A stretch of 64,000 nucleotides of DNA from Chlorobiota bacterium (lineage in GTDB: Bacteria > Bacteroidota > Bacteroidia > Bacteroidales > F082): the NCBI GenBank assembly GCA_013151215.1, contig JAADIS010000118.1:30117-94116 (forward strand), written 5' to 3'. Of the stretch, positions 42,178 through 52,800 are shown one piece after another. The notes under the pieces are model-generated. The model was not told the DNA's origin. It saw only the letters and a list, made by a program, of their open reading frames with translations, and did not search any database. The number at the start of each line of letters is the position of its first letter. Within the stretch, counting starts at the first letter, position 1. A program made the position numbers and the translations under genes.

Positions 42178-43998
42178 TTAGTCGAGTCTGTAATAGAGCA
42201 GCTTATAATCAACGTTATATGTGCTATGGCTAAAAATAACGGCTTTAGTTTTAGAATTATTTATTGCAACTAGAGCATTTGATCCATCTATGATGTCGAT
42301 AGTCCTATCAACTTGGAAAGATTCAGTATTGAGCATATATAAAATATCTTTGAAATCATCAACTAAAATTAATGTCTCACCATCTCTTGTGAAAGCCGGG
42401 GATTTGGGATAATCAATATTGCTAAACTGACCATATAATTCATAAATATTATCTGTTTTAAAAGCGTAATGAGTACCATTACCATCGTTACCGGTGGTGG
42501 AGATTGCCAGAAAATAAGCTTTTTGTTCGTTTAGCACCATTCCGCTATTGACATATCCCAGATCCTCACGGGTTTGCTGCAAATCAAAATTATCGTTTAT
42601 CAAAGAATACTTTTTAACCACTAAACTATATTTATACTCCGCTGTAAACATCAATTGTTTATTGGGATCGATTACATAATTATCAAATTCCAGCGTCACA
42701 TCGGTATTTAGAACATTCCCGTCGTCCATGTTTAAGATAAAGAAACCCTTGTCCGTCTCAACATAAATTCTTCGATGAATTACATCCGCAACAACCGATA
42801 TGGCATCGGCTGTACTTGAGAAGCTTTTTGTTGTAAATTCCTCTGTGTTCCGATCCCAGATGCTTACGACACCATAATTTTCATATACTATAAATAACTT
42901 CTCCTCGGCGGGGGAATAGTCCATGTCTATAGGTAATGAATATGGTAAGTCTATTTTTCTTTCTGATTCTTCAAACGGATACAATAGCATCAATTTCTTG
43001 TTTTCTTTATTTAGGGCAAAAAACTCCTTGTCATTAGTGCTAGGGATAATATTAGTAATGAGTCCGTTTGGCAACAAACCTTCTTGAACTGAGAAAAACA
43101 AATCCTCGGAAACAACGGAGTCCCCATCATTGTCCCAAGCAATAGCATTTAATTTATAATCACCTGATTTTGTCATAAGTAAAGAAAATGATATCCAATA
43201 TTCAGAGTAGGTAGTTTTAACAAGTGAGTCGTTCAGAAAGAGCTTTACAGAATCTATTTCACCATCTGAATCACTAACAATGGCGCTTGCATATACTGTA
43301 GAACCCGGTATTGGATTATTTGAATTATTAAGGGAAAACTCGATCTGAGGAGGCTTGTTTTTATCCACGAAAAAACTCTCTGTTCTACTTTTTGTTAGCT
43401 TTCCCGTTTCATCTTCAACTTCCGCGTAAACCTCATAACTACCTGTTGATGCAGACTCTAGTATATATTCAAGGTAAGAGACCGTGTCCATGGCAACTAT
43501 AGTGTCATTAATATAAATCTTGGTATTTAATATCTTGCCCAAGCTAGAAAAGGAGTTGGCAATAATTGTTACCGGGTCGTTTTCCTTTTTATGGTATCTG
43601 GGGTAAATTGTGATATCAATATCGGCTTTATTAAAATCAACCACCCTAAGATGATTCAATACTGTATCGCTTGTTTCCATGTTGTTATCAGTTGCTGTCA
43701 AGCCCAGAACATAATCGCCTTCCTCTTTAAAAAGAATGTTTTGGCTCCATGGTGCTTCTTTATCTTTAGCCAACAATGTACCGTTCAAATAGAACTGAAC
43801 ATTATTAACTTCACCATCATTATCCTTTGCAAGTGCAATAATATTAAGAGTATCCTCAATTGAAACAACCGTAATTGCAAAGGTTGCAAGCGGATTTATA
43901 AACTGTACCATAGGAGGCTGGTTCAATGAATCATCATTTTTTTTACATCCCGAAAGCATAATTAGAGCGATTACGGTTAATAAAAAGACGTTTTTCAT
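42178..43998 (-). CDS. Lipoprotein with Ig-like repeats and a beta-propeller (copy 2)
   Basis: I start at 43998 (MKNVFLLTVIALIMLSGC), giving a lipobox LSGC; the upstream in-frame 49 codons look non-coding. The 606-residue protein is a full-length paralog of the downstream gene: the same Ig-like repeats (ALAKDNDGEVNNVQFYLNGT, LNTKIYINDTIVAMD, SDSDGEIDSVKLFLNDSL) and the same propeller-like end (KKLMLLYPFEESERKIDLPY, HRRIYVETDKGFFILN). The pair probably arose by tandem duplication and may be an operon (93-base gap). The 44146-44370 gap upstream shows no gene. Confidence 0.8.
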   Translation of the reverse strand: MKNVFLLTVIALIMLSGCKKNDDSLNQPPMVQFINPLATFAITVVSIEDTLNIIALAKDNDGEVNNVQFYLNGTLLAKDKEAPWSQNILFKEEGDYVLGLTATDNNMETSDTVLNHLRVVDFNKADIDITIYPRYHKKENDPVTIIANSFSSLGKILNTKIYINDTIVAMDTVSYLEYILESASTGSYEVYAEVEDETGKLTKSRTESFFVDKNKPPQIEFSLNNSNNPIPGSTVYASAIVSDSDGEIDSVKLFLNDSLVKTTYSEYWISFSLLMTKSGDYKLNAIAWDNDGDSVVSEDLFFSVQEGLLPNGLITNIIPSTNDKEFFALNKENKKLMLLYPFEESERKIDLPYSLPIDMDYSPAEEKLFIVYENYGVVSIWDRNTEEFTTKSFSSTADAISVVADVIHRRIYVETDKGFFILNMDDGNVLNTDVTLEFDNYVIDPNKQLMFTAEYKYSLVVKKYSLINDNFDLQQTREDLGYVNSGMVLNEQKAYFLAISTTGNDGNGTHYAFKTDNIYELYGQFSNIDYPKSPAFTRDGETLILVDDFKDILYMLNTESFQVDRTIDIIDGSNALVAINNSKTKAVIFSHSTYNVDYKLLYYRLD

Positions 43999-44370
43999 TT
44001 TTAATGTTTTCTTCGATTTACAGGATTTATATGATTTTAAGATATAAACGGGCAAGTTAATATTTATTTTTAATAATCGATCGGTTTTTTTAAAGGAATT
44101 CTTCAAAACATTTATGAATTTGAACTGTAAGCTAAGGTTTCGCATATAGGTAAATGATTATGCTCTTGTTTTCAAAGAAAATCCTAAGGAATTGAGTAAT
44201 TATTGCATGATCATTAAATTAGTTTTTACCCGTTTTGCCCTTAGTCTGAGGAATTACTCTTTTCCAGTGATTTGGCGAACAGTAGTATCCCCAATAATAA
44301 ATAGATTTATTACAGGCCCTAAACATTAGGCGTCCATGTCCAGATTTGTTTTTACAGAAGCAAAATCAAT

Positions 44371-45639
44371 CTACATTATCAACAATTGAACAGTTGCGCG
44401 GCTTTTTTGTTCAAGATAAACTTTGCGCCCCCCCACATATTCCTTAATCAAACCATCGTTATAATGCCTAAGCGTAAGCAATTGCAAACCAATGTTGTAC
44501 CTAACGTAAAACTGATCACTCAAATCAGCGACCAGTTTGTTTAGTTTGTTGTTGTCCTTATTAAAACAAACCGAAAAACTAACGGCAGAGTTCTGCATTA
44601 TGTTAAGGTGGATTTTATTATTGCTTAAGACCTTAAAAATATAGGTGAGCTTCTCTTCTGAGATAAAGTCCAGGTTCTTCGATGTTATGCTCAACAATAC
44701 CTGATCTTCTTTTACAATAATCTTGGGAACGGTTTCGTCTGTTGACTTGTCTGATGAGATCAATGTCGGCTCCGAGTCCGGGTTAAAAAAGGATCTCACA
44801 TAAAGCGGGATGTTTTTCTCCCTTAATGGTTGAATTGTTTTTGGATGAATTACCGAAGCACCATAAAAAGCCAATTCTATCGCCTCCTGATATGAAATAC
44901 TGTTAAGCTTAACGGTATCCTTAAACTTTTTCGGGTCAGCGCTCATTAGGCCGGGAACATCTTTCCAGATGGTAAGCTCGTCTGCGTTCAAGATGTTTGC
45001 AAATATGGCGGCAGTAAAGTCGGAGCCCTCACGACCAAGGGTTGTCGTGTCACCGGACTCACTGGCAGCAGCAAAACCCTGGACAACTACAATATTGTTC
45101 GACTCGACGACTGGCAGGATCCTTGCGTTTATTGTTTTTTTTGTCAATTTCCAGTTAACTGCCGCATCGGTAAAATTATTGTCGGTAACAATTATTTTTG
45201 TTGCGTCAATATAATCGCCCTTGATGCCTTGGCTTTTAGTCCAGGCAGAAACTATCAGGGCCGAAAACTGCTCCCCAAAACCAACTACCTGATCATAGGC
45301 AATATAGCGGTTTGGATAATCTTTATTTAGTGTTTCCCAAAATTCGTTGAACAAATTTTTGATTTCAGTGATCAAGTCATGATTATTATCGTTGAACAAG
45401 TCATGGATTATTGAAATATGATATTGCATTAACTTAAAAAACGCGTTTTCAACTATATCGCTACTTTCCCCATCAGCAATAAGTTTCAGTAAACCCTCGA
45501 TTTTATTTGTTGTTTTCCCAAAAGCGGAAACAACTACCACTAGTGGCTCGCAGGAATATTCCTCAATTATCTCACCTACCTTTCTTATACCCTTGGCATC
45601 GTTCATCAACGCCCCGCCAAACTTAAAAACCCTCATCAT
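44371..45639 (-). CDS. lysC: Aspartokinase
   Basis: This monofunctional aspartate kinase catalyses the first step to lysine, threonine and methionine. Kinase motifs are VFKFGGALMNDAKGI (the usual KFGGTS is here KFGGAL), VVVVSAFGKTTN, QGFAAASESGDTTTLGREGSDFTAA and TIWKDVPGLMSADP. An ACT-type regulatory region follows (about 300-420). The ATG at 45639 or 45636 is the start; TTG codons upstream are unlikely. It lies 11 bases downstream of the fructose bisphosphatase gene. The gap to 44146 holds no other gene. Confidence 0.92.
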   Translation of the reverse strand: MMRVFKFGGALMNDAKGIRKVGEIIEEYSCEPLVVVVSAFGKTTNKIEGLLKLIADGESSDIVENAFFKLMQYHISIIHDLFNDNNHDLITEIKNLFNEFWETLNKDYPNRYIAYDQVVGFGEQFSALIVSAWTKSQGIKGDYIDATKIIVTDNNFTDAAVNWKLTKKTINARILPVVESNNIVVVQGFAAASESGDTTTLGREGSDFTAAIFANILNADELTIWKDVPGLMSADPKKFKDTVKLNSISYQEAIELAFYGASVIHPKTIQPLREKNIPLYVRSFFNPDSEPTLISSDKSTDETVPKIIVKEDQVLLSITSKNLDFISEEKLTYIFKVLSNNKIHLNIMQNSAVSFSVCFNKDNNKLNKLVADLSDQFYVRYNIGLQLLTLRHYNDGLIKEYVGGRKVYLEQKSRATVQLLIM

Positions 45640-45650
45640 CAACAAAAGTA

Positions 45651-47633
45651 TTAAATCCTCTCCTTAACAAGACCATCCCTGAATGCGGCAAGCAACATTT
45701 TCAGGTCGTTTATCTGCGACTCCAAAACCTGGCCTACATCAGTATGGCTAACTCTTTTCCTCTTGGCATTGCGCTCTATAAATATCCTGTCGGATATTAT
45801 ATCTTTTTCATGCTCTATCGCTTCCTGTTTGGAGCCGAACTCCTTATGCTCAACAAGCACTAATCCATAAGAGTTATATATCAATGTATAACCCGAAACC
45901 CCGGTAACCTTTTGGTAAGGGATCGACATGCCTCCATCGATAACAAATAATTTCCCGTTGGCCTTAATGGGGCTTTCTCCCTTTTTAACCTTGACCGGGA
46001 CATGGCCGTTTACTATGTGCGAGCACTTGGCATCCAGGTCGAACTCCTCCAATATTTTCTCACAAACTTTCTCGCTATCATAAGCAAACTTATAGTAAGG
46101 ATTTCTCTCTTCTTTCTGAACATCCTTGTTATCAACAAAATATCTCTCGAAAGTTGTCATTTTTTGCTTGCCGAACAAAGGGGAAGCCGCGCCGCACCAT
46201 AAATACCAACTATAATCGAGATATTTATTCTCGCTATGTTTTTTAAAACGGTTTTGAAAGGCAGTACGGGCAGCACGGTCAAATCTGTCGCACAGCTCCT
46301 TCCCCGAGTATTTTTTGCCATCGATCCCAAACTCCTGGAATTCGCCCTTATCTGTCATTGGTACGCACCCATGATACAAAAGGTTGGAATTATATGTTAA
46401 ATACATGCTTCCGTTGGCAAACAAAAACTCTATATGCGTTTGAAGCCTCTTGCTGTTCTTAAAACTCGAGCCCAGCTTTTCCATCACTTCTAATTCCTCG
46501 CGGCTAAGCTTATAAGGGTTGTCGGCATCAATGGTCGGGAAATATTTGTCAATCAATTCGTGTTTGCTTCCATTTATCTCGACAGTACCTTTTTTATAGT
46601 CTATTTTATCCAGCAATAGCCTGTCGTCCATATTGAAATCCGGATTGCGCTTTATTATCTGTCCTTCCAGTTTAAACTGAATAATGCTGATTGCCTTATG
46701 CATCTGCTTCAGCAATTCAAACTGGCTGATATCGGTTTTCGCCTTAGGCACGAAACAATTACAGGGGTCGTTCTTATATTTGTTCAGGGCGAAAGTTGCC
46801 AATGGCATCATTGTTATGCCGTAAGCATCTTCCAACGTGTCTATATTATTGTATCTCAGCGAAATACGAATCACGTTCGCAATCGACGCCAAATTGCCCG
46901 AGGCTGCGCCCATCCAGATTATGTCGTGGTTCCCCCACTGTATATCCACCGCGTGGTGGGCGATTAGCCTGTCCATGACTTTTTCGGCACTAGGCCCGCG
47001 GTCAAAGATATCACCGATAATATGCAGCCTGTCGATTAACAATCTCTGTATAAAATTACAAATTGCAACAATAAAAGCCTCAGCCCTGTCGATGGAGATA
47101 ATCGTGTTGATAATTCCTTCGAAATAGTCCTCCTTGTCCTCCCCGCTCTCGTTTAAAAGCTCATCGATAATATAGGCGAAATCATCGGGCATTGCTTTAC
47201 GGACCTTTGAGCGCGTATATTTCGAGGCAGAAGCACGCGCGACATTTATGAGTCGCTGCAAGCTTATGGCGAACCATTCGTTGGCATCATCCTCGTTTTT
47301 TAAAACCAACTCGAGCTTTTCCTTCGGATAATAAATCAAAGCTGCAAGCAGGTTCTTTTCCTTTTTGCGCAACGTCTTTCCGAAAACATCATCTATCTTG
47401 CGCTTTACCACACCTGAGGCATTCGCCAAAACATGCGAAAAAGTTTCGTATTCACCATGGATGTCAGTCAGGAAATGCTCGGTCCCCTTAGGTAAATTAA
47501 GTATTGCCGAAAGGTTTATGACCTCGGTGCTTGCCTTTTGTATCGTAGGGAATTTATCGGAAAGTAATTGTAGGTACTTCAAGTTTTTCTCTAAGTCGGT
47601 ACTGTTAAATTTATAAATGTCGTTTTTTGGCAT
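45651..47633 (-). CDS. fbp: Class III fructose-1,6-bisphosphatase
   Basis: This 660-residue gluconeogenic phosphatase is of the Bacillus/Bacteroidota class III type, unrelated to E. coli Fbp. It has the metallophosphatase signature: FLTDIHGEYETF (DxH), IIGDIFDRGPSAEKVMD (GDxxDRG) and IQWGNHDIIWMG (GNHD), plus a distal NGHVPVK. The length is typical. It precedes and is likely co-transcribed with the aspartokinase gene. The 293-base gap to the divergent gene at 47927 holds a possible -7 element (TACTTTTG at 47826-47833) pointing right and nothing else recognised. Confidence 0.94.
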   Translation of the reverse strand: MPKNDIYKFNSTDLEKNLKYLQLLSDKFPTIQKASTEVINLSAILNLPKGTEHFLTDIHGEYETFSHVLANASGVVKRKIDDVFGKTLRKKEKNLLAALIYYPKEKLELVLKNEDDANEWFAISLQRLINVARASASKYTRSKVRKAMPDDFAYIIDELLNESGEDKEDYFEGIINTIISIDRAEAFIVAICNFIQRLLIDRLHIIGDIFDRGPSAEKVMDRLIAHHAVDIQWGNHDIIWMGAASGNLASIANVIRISLRYNNIDTLEDAYGITMMPLATFALNKYKNDPCNCFVPKAKTDISQFELLKQMHKAISIIQFKLEGQIIKRNPDFNMDDRLLLDKIDYKKGTVEINGSKHELIDKYFPTIDADNPYKLSREELEVMEKLGSSFKNSKRLQTHIEFLFANGSMYLTYNSNLLYHGCVPMTDKGEFQEFGIDGKKYSGKELCDRFDRAARTAFQNRFKKHSENKYLDYSWYLWCGAASPLFGKQKMTTFERYFVDNKDVQKEERNPYYKFAYDSEKVCEKILEEFDLDAKCSHIVNGHVPVKVKKGESPIKANGKLFVIDGGMSIPYQKVTGVSGYTLIYNSYGLVLVEHKEFGSKQEAIEHEKDIISDRIFIERNAKRKRVSHTDVGQVLESQINDLKMLLAAFRDGLVKERI

Positions 47634-47926
47634 TGTAAGAAATAATTAATCTAAGAATATGCAAAGGTACAAAAGAGGCTCGAACCTGATACCCGGCAAT
47701 TTTATTTAACATTTTAATTATATGCAGATAGCCTTTTGCCGGCACTTTGGCAGGACGAAACATTAAAAAAACACAAAATCGCCATAATGCTATGCACGCA
47801 CTCTTTTTATATGCGTTTTCTTAATTACTTTTGCAAAATATTAAATACCGGGCATTGCAACCTTCGGATGTTGCGGATGCTCAGTAATTATAGTTATCAT
47901 AGTATGTTTTCGATTAAATAATTCGC

Positions 47927-49753
47927 ATGAAGAAAAGCCATAGTTTCCACATCCCGGTCATGGGAATCGGATTTACGATTGACACTCCTTTAAAGGTTTC
48001 TCAATATGGTATTGATTCGGTTATTTCGCTTGTTGATGATATACTGCTCGAAAAAATAAGAAAAGCTTATAGCGAGAAACTGGAGATCCCTTTTCAGGAA
48101 ATAAGCAATAAAATTGATGATTTCCGCGCTAAACGAATCACCACCTATCTTAACTTCCTGAACGATCAAGTCGAGAAAAAGTTCGAGGAGTTTAAAAACG
48201 TTACCCTGGCGAAGAAGAACGAACTGAAGGAATATTTCAGCTCACTTCCTGAAACATCGTCTATAAAACAGGAGTTCAACAGTTTAACTGAAAAGTACTT
48301 TAATGTTGACGAAATAAAGTCCTGGCTCATGGAAAACCTCAGCCCCGGAAGTATCGATGTCAACATTATGACCAAAGTTGATAAGGACAATTATAAAAAA
48401 GGAGAGAAGCTTCCTGTTGAATATAACGATGCCCATGCCGCTTTGCGCGGATATGCCAACAGCAACCTCCATTCGTCGATAATACTTTCAGCCGGCATGA
48501 ACCCGCGCTTATATGCGTATATTGAAAAGTTCGACGATTTCTTCCCCAACGAGGACGGTGAAATAAAAAAGAAGATAGTTCTAAAAGTAAGTGATTATCG
48601 TTCAGCACTCATCCAGGGCAAGTTCTTTGCCAAAAAAGGACTTTGGGTTTCGGAATACCGCATCGAATCGGGTCTGAACTGCGGCGGCCATGCTTTTGCC
48701 ACCGACGGCTATCTGATGGGGCCCATATTGGAAGAGTTCAAAAATAACCGCGAAGATTTGATAAACTCGGTAAATCAGATACTGATAAAAGCGCTGGAAA
48801 CGAAAAACCGCATAGTTCCCAAGCAGGAGCTCCCTCTCAAGATTACTGCCCAGGGCGGTGTCGGCACTGCCGAGGAGCATGATTTCTTAATGGAACATTA
48901 CAATATTGATTCAGTAGGTTGGGGAACGCCTTTTTTATTGGTTCCGGAGGCTACGTCGGTCGATCAGCCAACAATCGACAAGCTTATCGATGCCAAGGAA
49001 GAAGATTTATATTTAAGCAATATTTCTCCTCTGGGAGTCCCGTTCAATAGTTTAAGGGGAAACACCAAAGATTTGGAAAAACTCACGCTGATCACCGAGG
49101 GCAAGCCCGGCAGCACTTGTCCAAAACGATATGTTGCCCTCAACAGCGAGTTTAACCCCAAGGGTTTGTGCACTGCCTCAAGAACCTATCAGATGAAAAA
49201 AATCCAGCAGCTTGAAGAGAGCGGCGCCACATCAAACGATTATTTAAAGAAGTTCCGGAAAATAGTGGACAAAGGCTGTATTTGTGTTGGCCTGGGGACA
49301 TCTGCCCTGATAGCCAACAATATCGATACAAAAACTGAAGGAACGGGAGTTTCTATATGCCCTAGCCCAAATTTGGCGTATTTTTCCAAGAAGATGAACC
49401 TCAGGGAGCTAATCGATCATATTTATGGCCGCACTAACGTTATCAACCGCAACGACAGGCCGAATATGTTTATAAAGGAACTCAAGATCTATATCGATTA
49501 TCTTAAAGATAGATTTGAGGACACCAAAGAAGAAATGACCTTGAAACAGGAAAAATACTATATCAGGTTTGCCGATAATCTCGAAAACGGCATCAATTAT
49601 TATAGGGAACTGTTCGGTAATTTAAAGAATAGGTTCAACGAAAGCAAGGAAGGCATTTTAAAGGAGCTGAATTCAAGTGAGCTAAGCTTGCAAAAATTAA
49701 GCAAGGAGATCCAGAACGCTTTTTTCCAAAAACAAGAAGTGGGTGTTGAATAA
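47927..49753 (+). CDS. Conserved protein of unknown function, possible FMN TIM-barrel
   Basis: This 608-residue soluble protein has no signal peptide. The middle looks like a flavin-dependent barrel of the nitronate monooxygenase/IMP dehydrogenase style: SEYRIESGLNCGGHAFATDG (~240-258), then KITAQGGVGTAEEHDFL and GWGTPFLLVPEAT. Several cysteines cluster in short motifs (LNCGGH, STCPKR, GLCTAS, GCICVG, SICPSP), which could be catalytic or hold a metal centre. The N-terminal ~130 and C-terminal ~100 residues are charged coiled-coil helices. It is a monocistronic-looking gene between fbp and mfd. The flavin assignment is inference. Confidence 0.55.
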   Translation: MKKSHSFHIPVMGIGFTIDTPLKVSQYGIDSVISLVDDILLEKIRKAYSEKLEIPFQEISNKIDDFRAKRITTYLNFLNDQVEKKFEEFKNVTLAKKNELKEYFSSLPETSSIKQEFNSLTEKYFNVDEIKSWLMENLSPGSIDVNIMTKVDKDNYKKGEKLPVEYNDAHAALRGYANSNLHSSIILSAGMNPRLYAYIEKFDDFFPNEDGEIKKKIVLKVSDYRSALIQGKFFAKKGLWVSEYRIESGLNCGGHAFATDGYLMGPILEEFKNNREDLINSVNQILIKALETKNRIVPKQELPLKITAQGGVGTAEEHDFLMEHYNIDSVGWGTPFLLVPEATSVDQPTIDKLIDAKEEDLYLSNISPLGVPFNSLRGNTKDLEKLTLITEGKPGSTCPKRYVALNSEFNPKGLCTASRTYQMKKIQQLEESGATSNDYLKKFRKIVDKGCICVGLGTSALIANNIDTKTEGTGVSICPSPNLAYFSKKMNLRELIDHIYGRTNVINRNDRPNMFIKELKIYIDYLKDRFEDTKEEMTLKQEKYYIRFADNLENGINYYRELFGNLKNRFNESKEGILKELNSSELSLQKLSKEIQNAFFQKQEVGVE

Positions 49754-49822
49754 GAATTCGCGGTTTATCGTCATTCGAATTTTATTGGCTGTTTCATATT
49801 AGGCTAATTAAAAATTACGCCA

Positions 49823-49830
49823 TAATTTTG
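49823..49830 (+). promoter_or_regulatory. -7 promoter element of mfd
   Basis: TAATTTTG matches TAnnTTTG and lies only four bases before the mfd ATG, suggesting a leaderless or nearly leaderless transcript. Confidence 0.45.
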
Positions 49831-49834
49831 CGGC

Positions 49835-52800
49835 ATGCAGCAAAAAAACCTGATTTCTGTTTTTCAAGAAAGCGAAAGCTTAAACAGCTTAAACGACCTC
49901 TTGCTGGATGAATCCGCAAAACATATTAACATTCAGGGACTTATTGGTTCTGCCGCAGCCATTGCCGCAGCATCTATATTTAATAAGACAGGCCGTCAAC
50001 AACATCTAGTAATCCTCTCCGGCAAGGAACAGGCTGCATATTTTTATAATGACCTGGAAAATTTGTTCGGCGAGCAGGAAACCGATCACAACAAAAAGAG
50101 GGTGCTGTTTTTCCCGACGACCTACAAAAGGCCTTACGAGCCTGAAAAACTTGATGCCGCCTATCAATTATCCAGGGCGGAAGTGTTGAACCGGTTTTAT
50201 GAGGGGCAGCGCAAAACAATTGTTGTATCCTATCCGGAAGCTTTGGCAGAAAAGGTGATCACTAAGAAATATCTATCGAGAAACGTGATGAAGCTCCGCA
50301 AGGGCGAAGAGGTCTCCCTGGATTTCATAAGCGATTTACTTATAGAATTTGATTTCGAAGTAGTTGATTTTGTTGCCGAACCCGGTCAGTTTGCGATAAG
50401 GGGAGGCATTGTTGACGTATTTTCTTATGCCAACGAGCATCCGTACCGGATTGAGTTTTTTAGTGATGAAGTAGAAAGCATCAGGACTTTTGACCCGGCT
50501 ACACAATTGTCGCTCAGCACTTTGACCAATATGAAATTGCTTCCCAACCTTCAGGACCGCAGTATTCCGGACGAAAGGATCAACTTCCTCGATTACATAC
50601 CGGCGGCCTCGTTTATATGGCTTGACCAAACAGGATTGATCATCGATAAAATATCAGGCGAGTATAACCGCGCCAAGGATATCTTCGAGAGCCTAACCGA
50701 TAAGGAAAAGAGGATAATCCCGGAAAAACTATTCGTTGACGGCGATGAGATAAAGAGCCGTCTTGATAAATTCAAGTGTATCGAGCTTGGCCCCCCTTAT
50801 TTTAAGAACTCCCGTGAGGTGGTTTTTAACCAATCGCCGCAACCGGCTTTCAACAATAATTTCGAGCTGCTGATAAACGAATTATCGGTAAAAACCAGCG
50901 ATAACTATAGCAATTTCATACTATCGGACAATACCAAGCAAACCGAAAGGATTTATTCTATTTTCGAGGACATCCAAAAAGACAGCCCCGAAACCGGCAA
51001 AGCCCATTTTCAGGCACTAAACTTAAACCTAAGCGCAGGTTTTATTGATAAAGACCTGAAAATCACCTGCTATACCGACCACCAGATCTTTAACCGCTAT
51101 AATAAATTCCATCTTCGCGAAGGCTTTGGCAGGAAAGAGGCAATAAGCCTAAAAGACTTATACGACCTTCAGCCCGGCGACTTCGTAACTCACATAGATC
51201 ATGGCGTAGGCCGCTTCGACGGACTTCAGATTATTGACAATAACGGCAAGAAACAGGAAACCATCCGCCTGATTTATAAAAACAACGACCTGCTGTACAT
51301 CAGCATCCATTCGTTGCACCGCATATCGAAATATGTGGGCAAGGACGGAACACCCCCGGTGTTGAGCAAATTAGGCTCCAACGCATGGAACAAACTCAAG
51401 AACAAGACCAAAGGCAAGGTGAAGGACATTGCCCGCGACCTGATAAAACTTTATGCGAAACGCAAGGCTTCGCAGGGCTATGCCTTTTTGCCCGACACAT
51501 ATCTCCAAAACGAGCTTGAGGCCAGCTTCATCTATCAGGACACTCCAGACCAGATAAAAGCCACCAACGATATAAAAACCGATATGGAGGCCGAGAACCC
51601 CATGGACAGGCTTGTTTGCGGCGATGTTGGCTTTGGCAAGACCGAAGTAGCCATACGTGCTGCCTTTAAAGCCGTCGGCGACAGCAAACAGGTGGCGGTC
51701 TTGGTCCCGACAACCATACTCGCCCTCCAGCATTTCAAAACATTTTCAAGCCGCCTGGCCGATTTCCCTGTCAACATCGATTATATAAATCGTTTTAAAT
51801 CACCGGCCCGGCAAAAACTATCGCTGCAAAAGCTGCAGGATGGCAAATTGGATATAATTATCGGTACTCACAGGCTGTTGAGCAAGGATGTGAAGTTCAA
51901 GGACCTGGGCTTGTTTATCGTTGACGAGGAACAAAAATTCGGCGTTTCTGCCAAGGAGAAGCTAAAGCAGTTCAAGGCTAATGTTGATACTCTTACCTTA
52001 ACGGCGACGCCGATTCCACGAACCTTGCAGTTTTCGCTCATGGGCGCACGCGATCTTTCGATAATAAACACCCCGCCGCCCAACCGCTATCCGGTACAAA
52101 CAGAAATAAGGTCGTTCGGGGAAGATGTTATTAAAAATGCCATCGAATACGAGGTTTCAAGGGGAGGCCAGGTGTTCTTCGTCCATAACCGGGTCCAAAA
52201 CATAATTGACGTTTACGAGATGCTTAAAAGGTTTGTCCCCGGAGCCCGCATTGCAATAGGCCACGGACAAATGGACGGCAAGAAACTGGAGAAGACCATG
52301 CTCGATTTTATCGACGGCTTGTATGATGTGCTCCTTGCGACCACTATTATCGAGTCAGGGCTGGATATCGCTAACGCCAATACCATCATCATCAACGACG
52401 CACAAAATTACGGCCTCAGCGACCTCCACCAACTGCGCGGAAGAGTGGGGCGAACCAATAAAAAAGCATTCTGCTACCTGTTGTCGCCCCCGCCCGCAAC
52501 ACTTACCCCCGAGGCTCAAAAACGGCTAAAAGCCATTAAGGAATATTCCGACCTGGGTAGCGGTTTCAATATCGCGATGCGCGACCTGGATATCCGCGGG
52601 GCGGGAAATATCCTGGGCGCCGAGCAAAGCGGATTCATCTCCGAGATAGGGATCGATATGTATCAAAAAATACTCGACGAGGCATTGAACGAGCTCAAAG
52701 AAACAGAGTTTAAGGATCTTTTTGACGAAGAACTGAAAAACAAGGATTTTGTGAAGGACTGCCAATTTGAGTCGGATCTGGGAATAATGATACCAAGTTA

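Noticed and set aside
43999..44145. N-terminal extension of the second Ig/propeller lipoprotein
   Set aside because: Same reason: the signal peptide and lipobox start at 43998.
51371..51733. 120-codon reading frame on the minus strand
   Set aside because: It lies antisense within the conserved helicase region of mfd.
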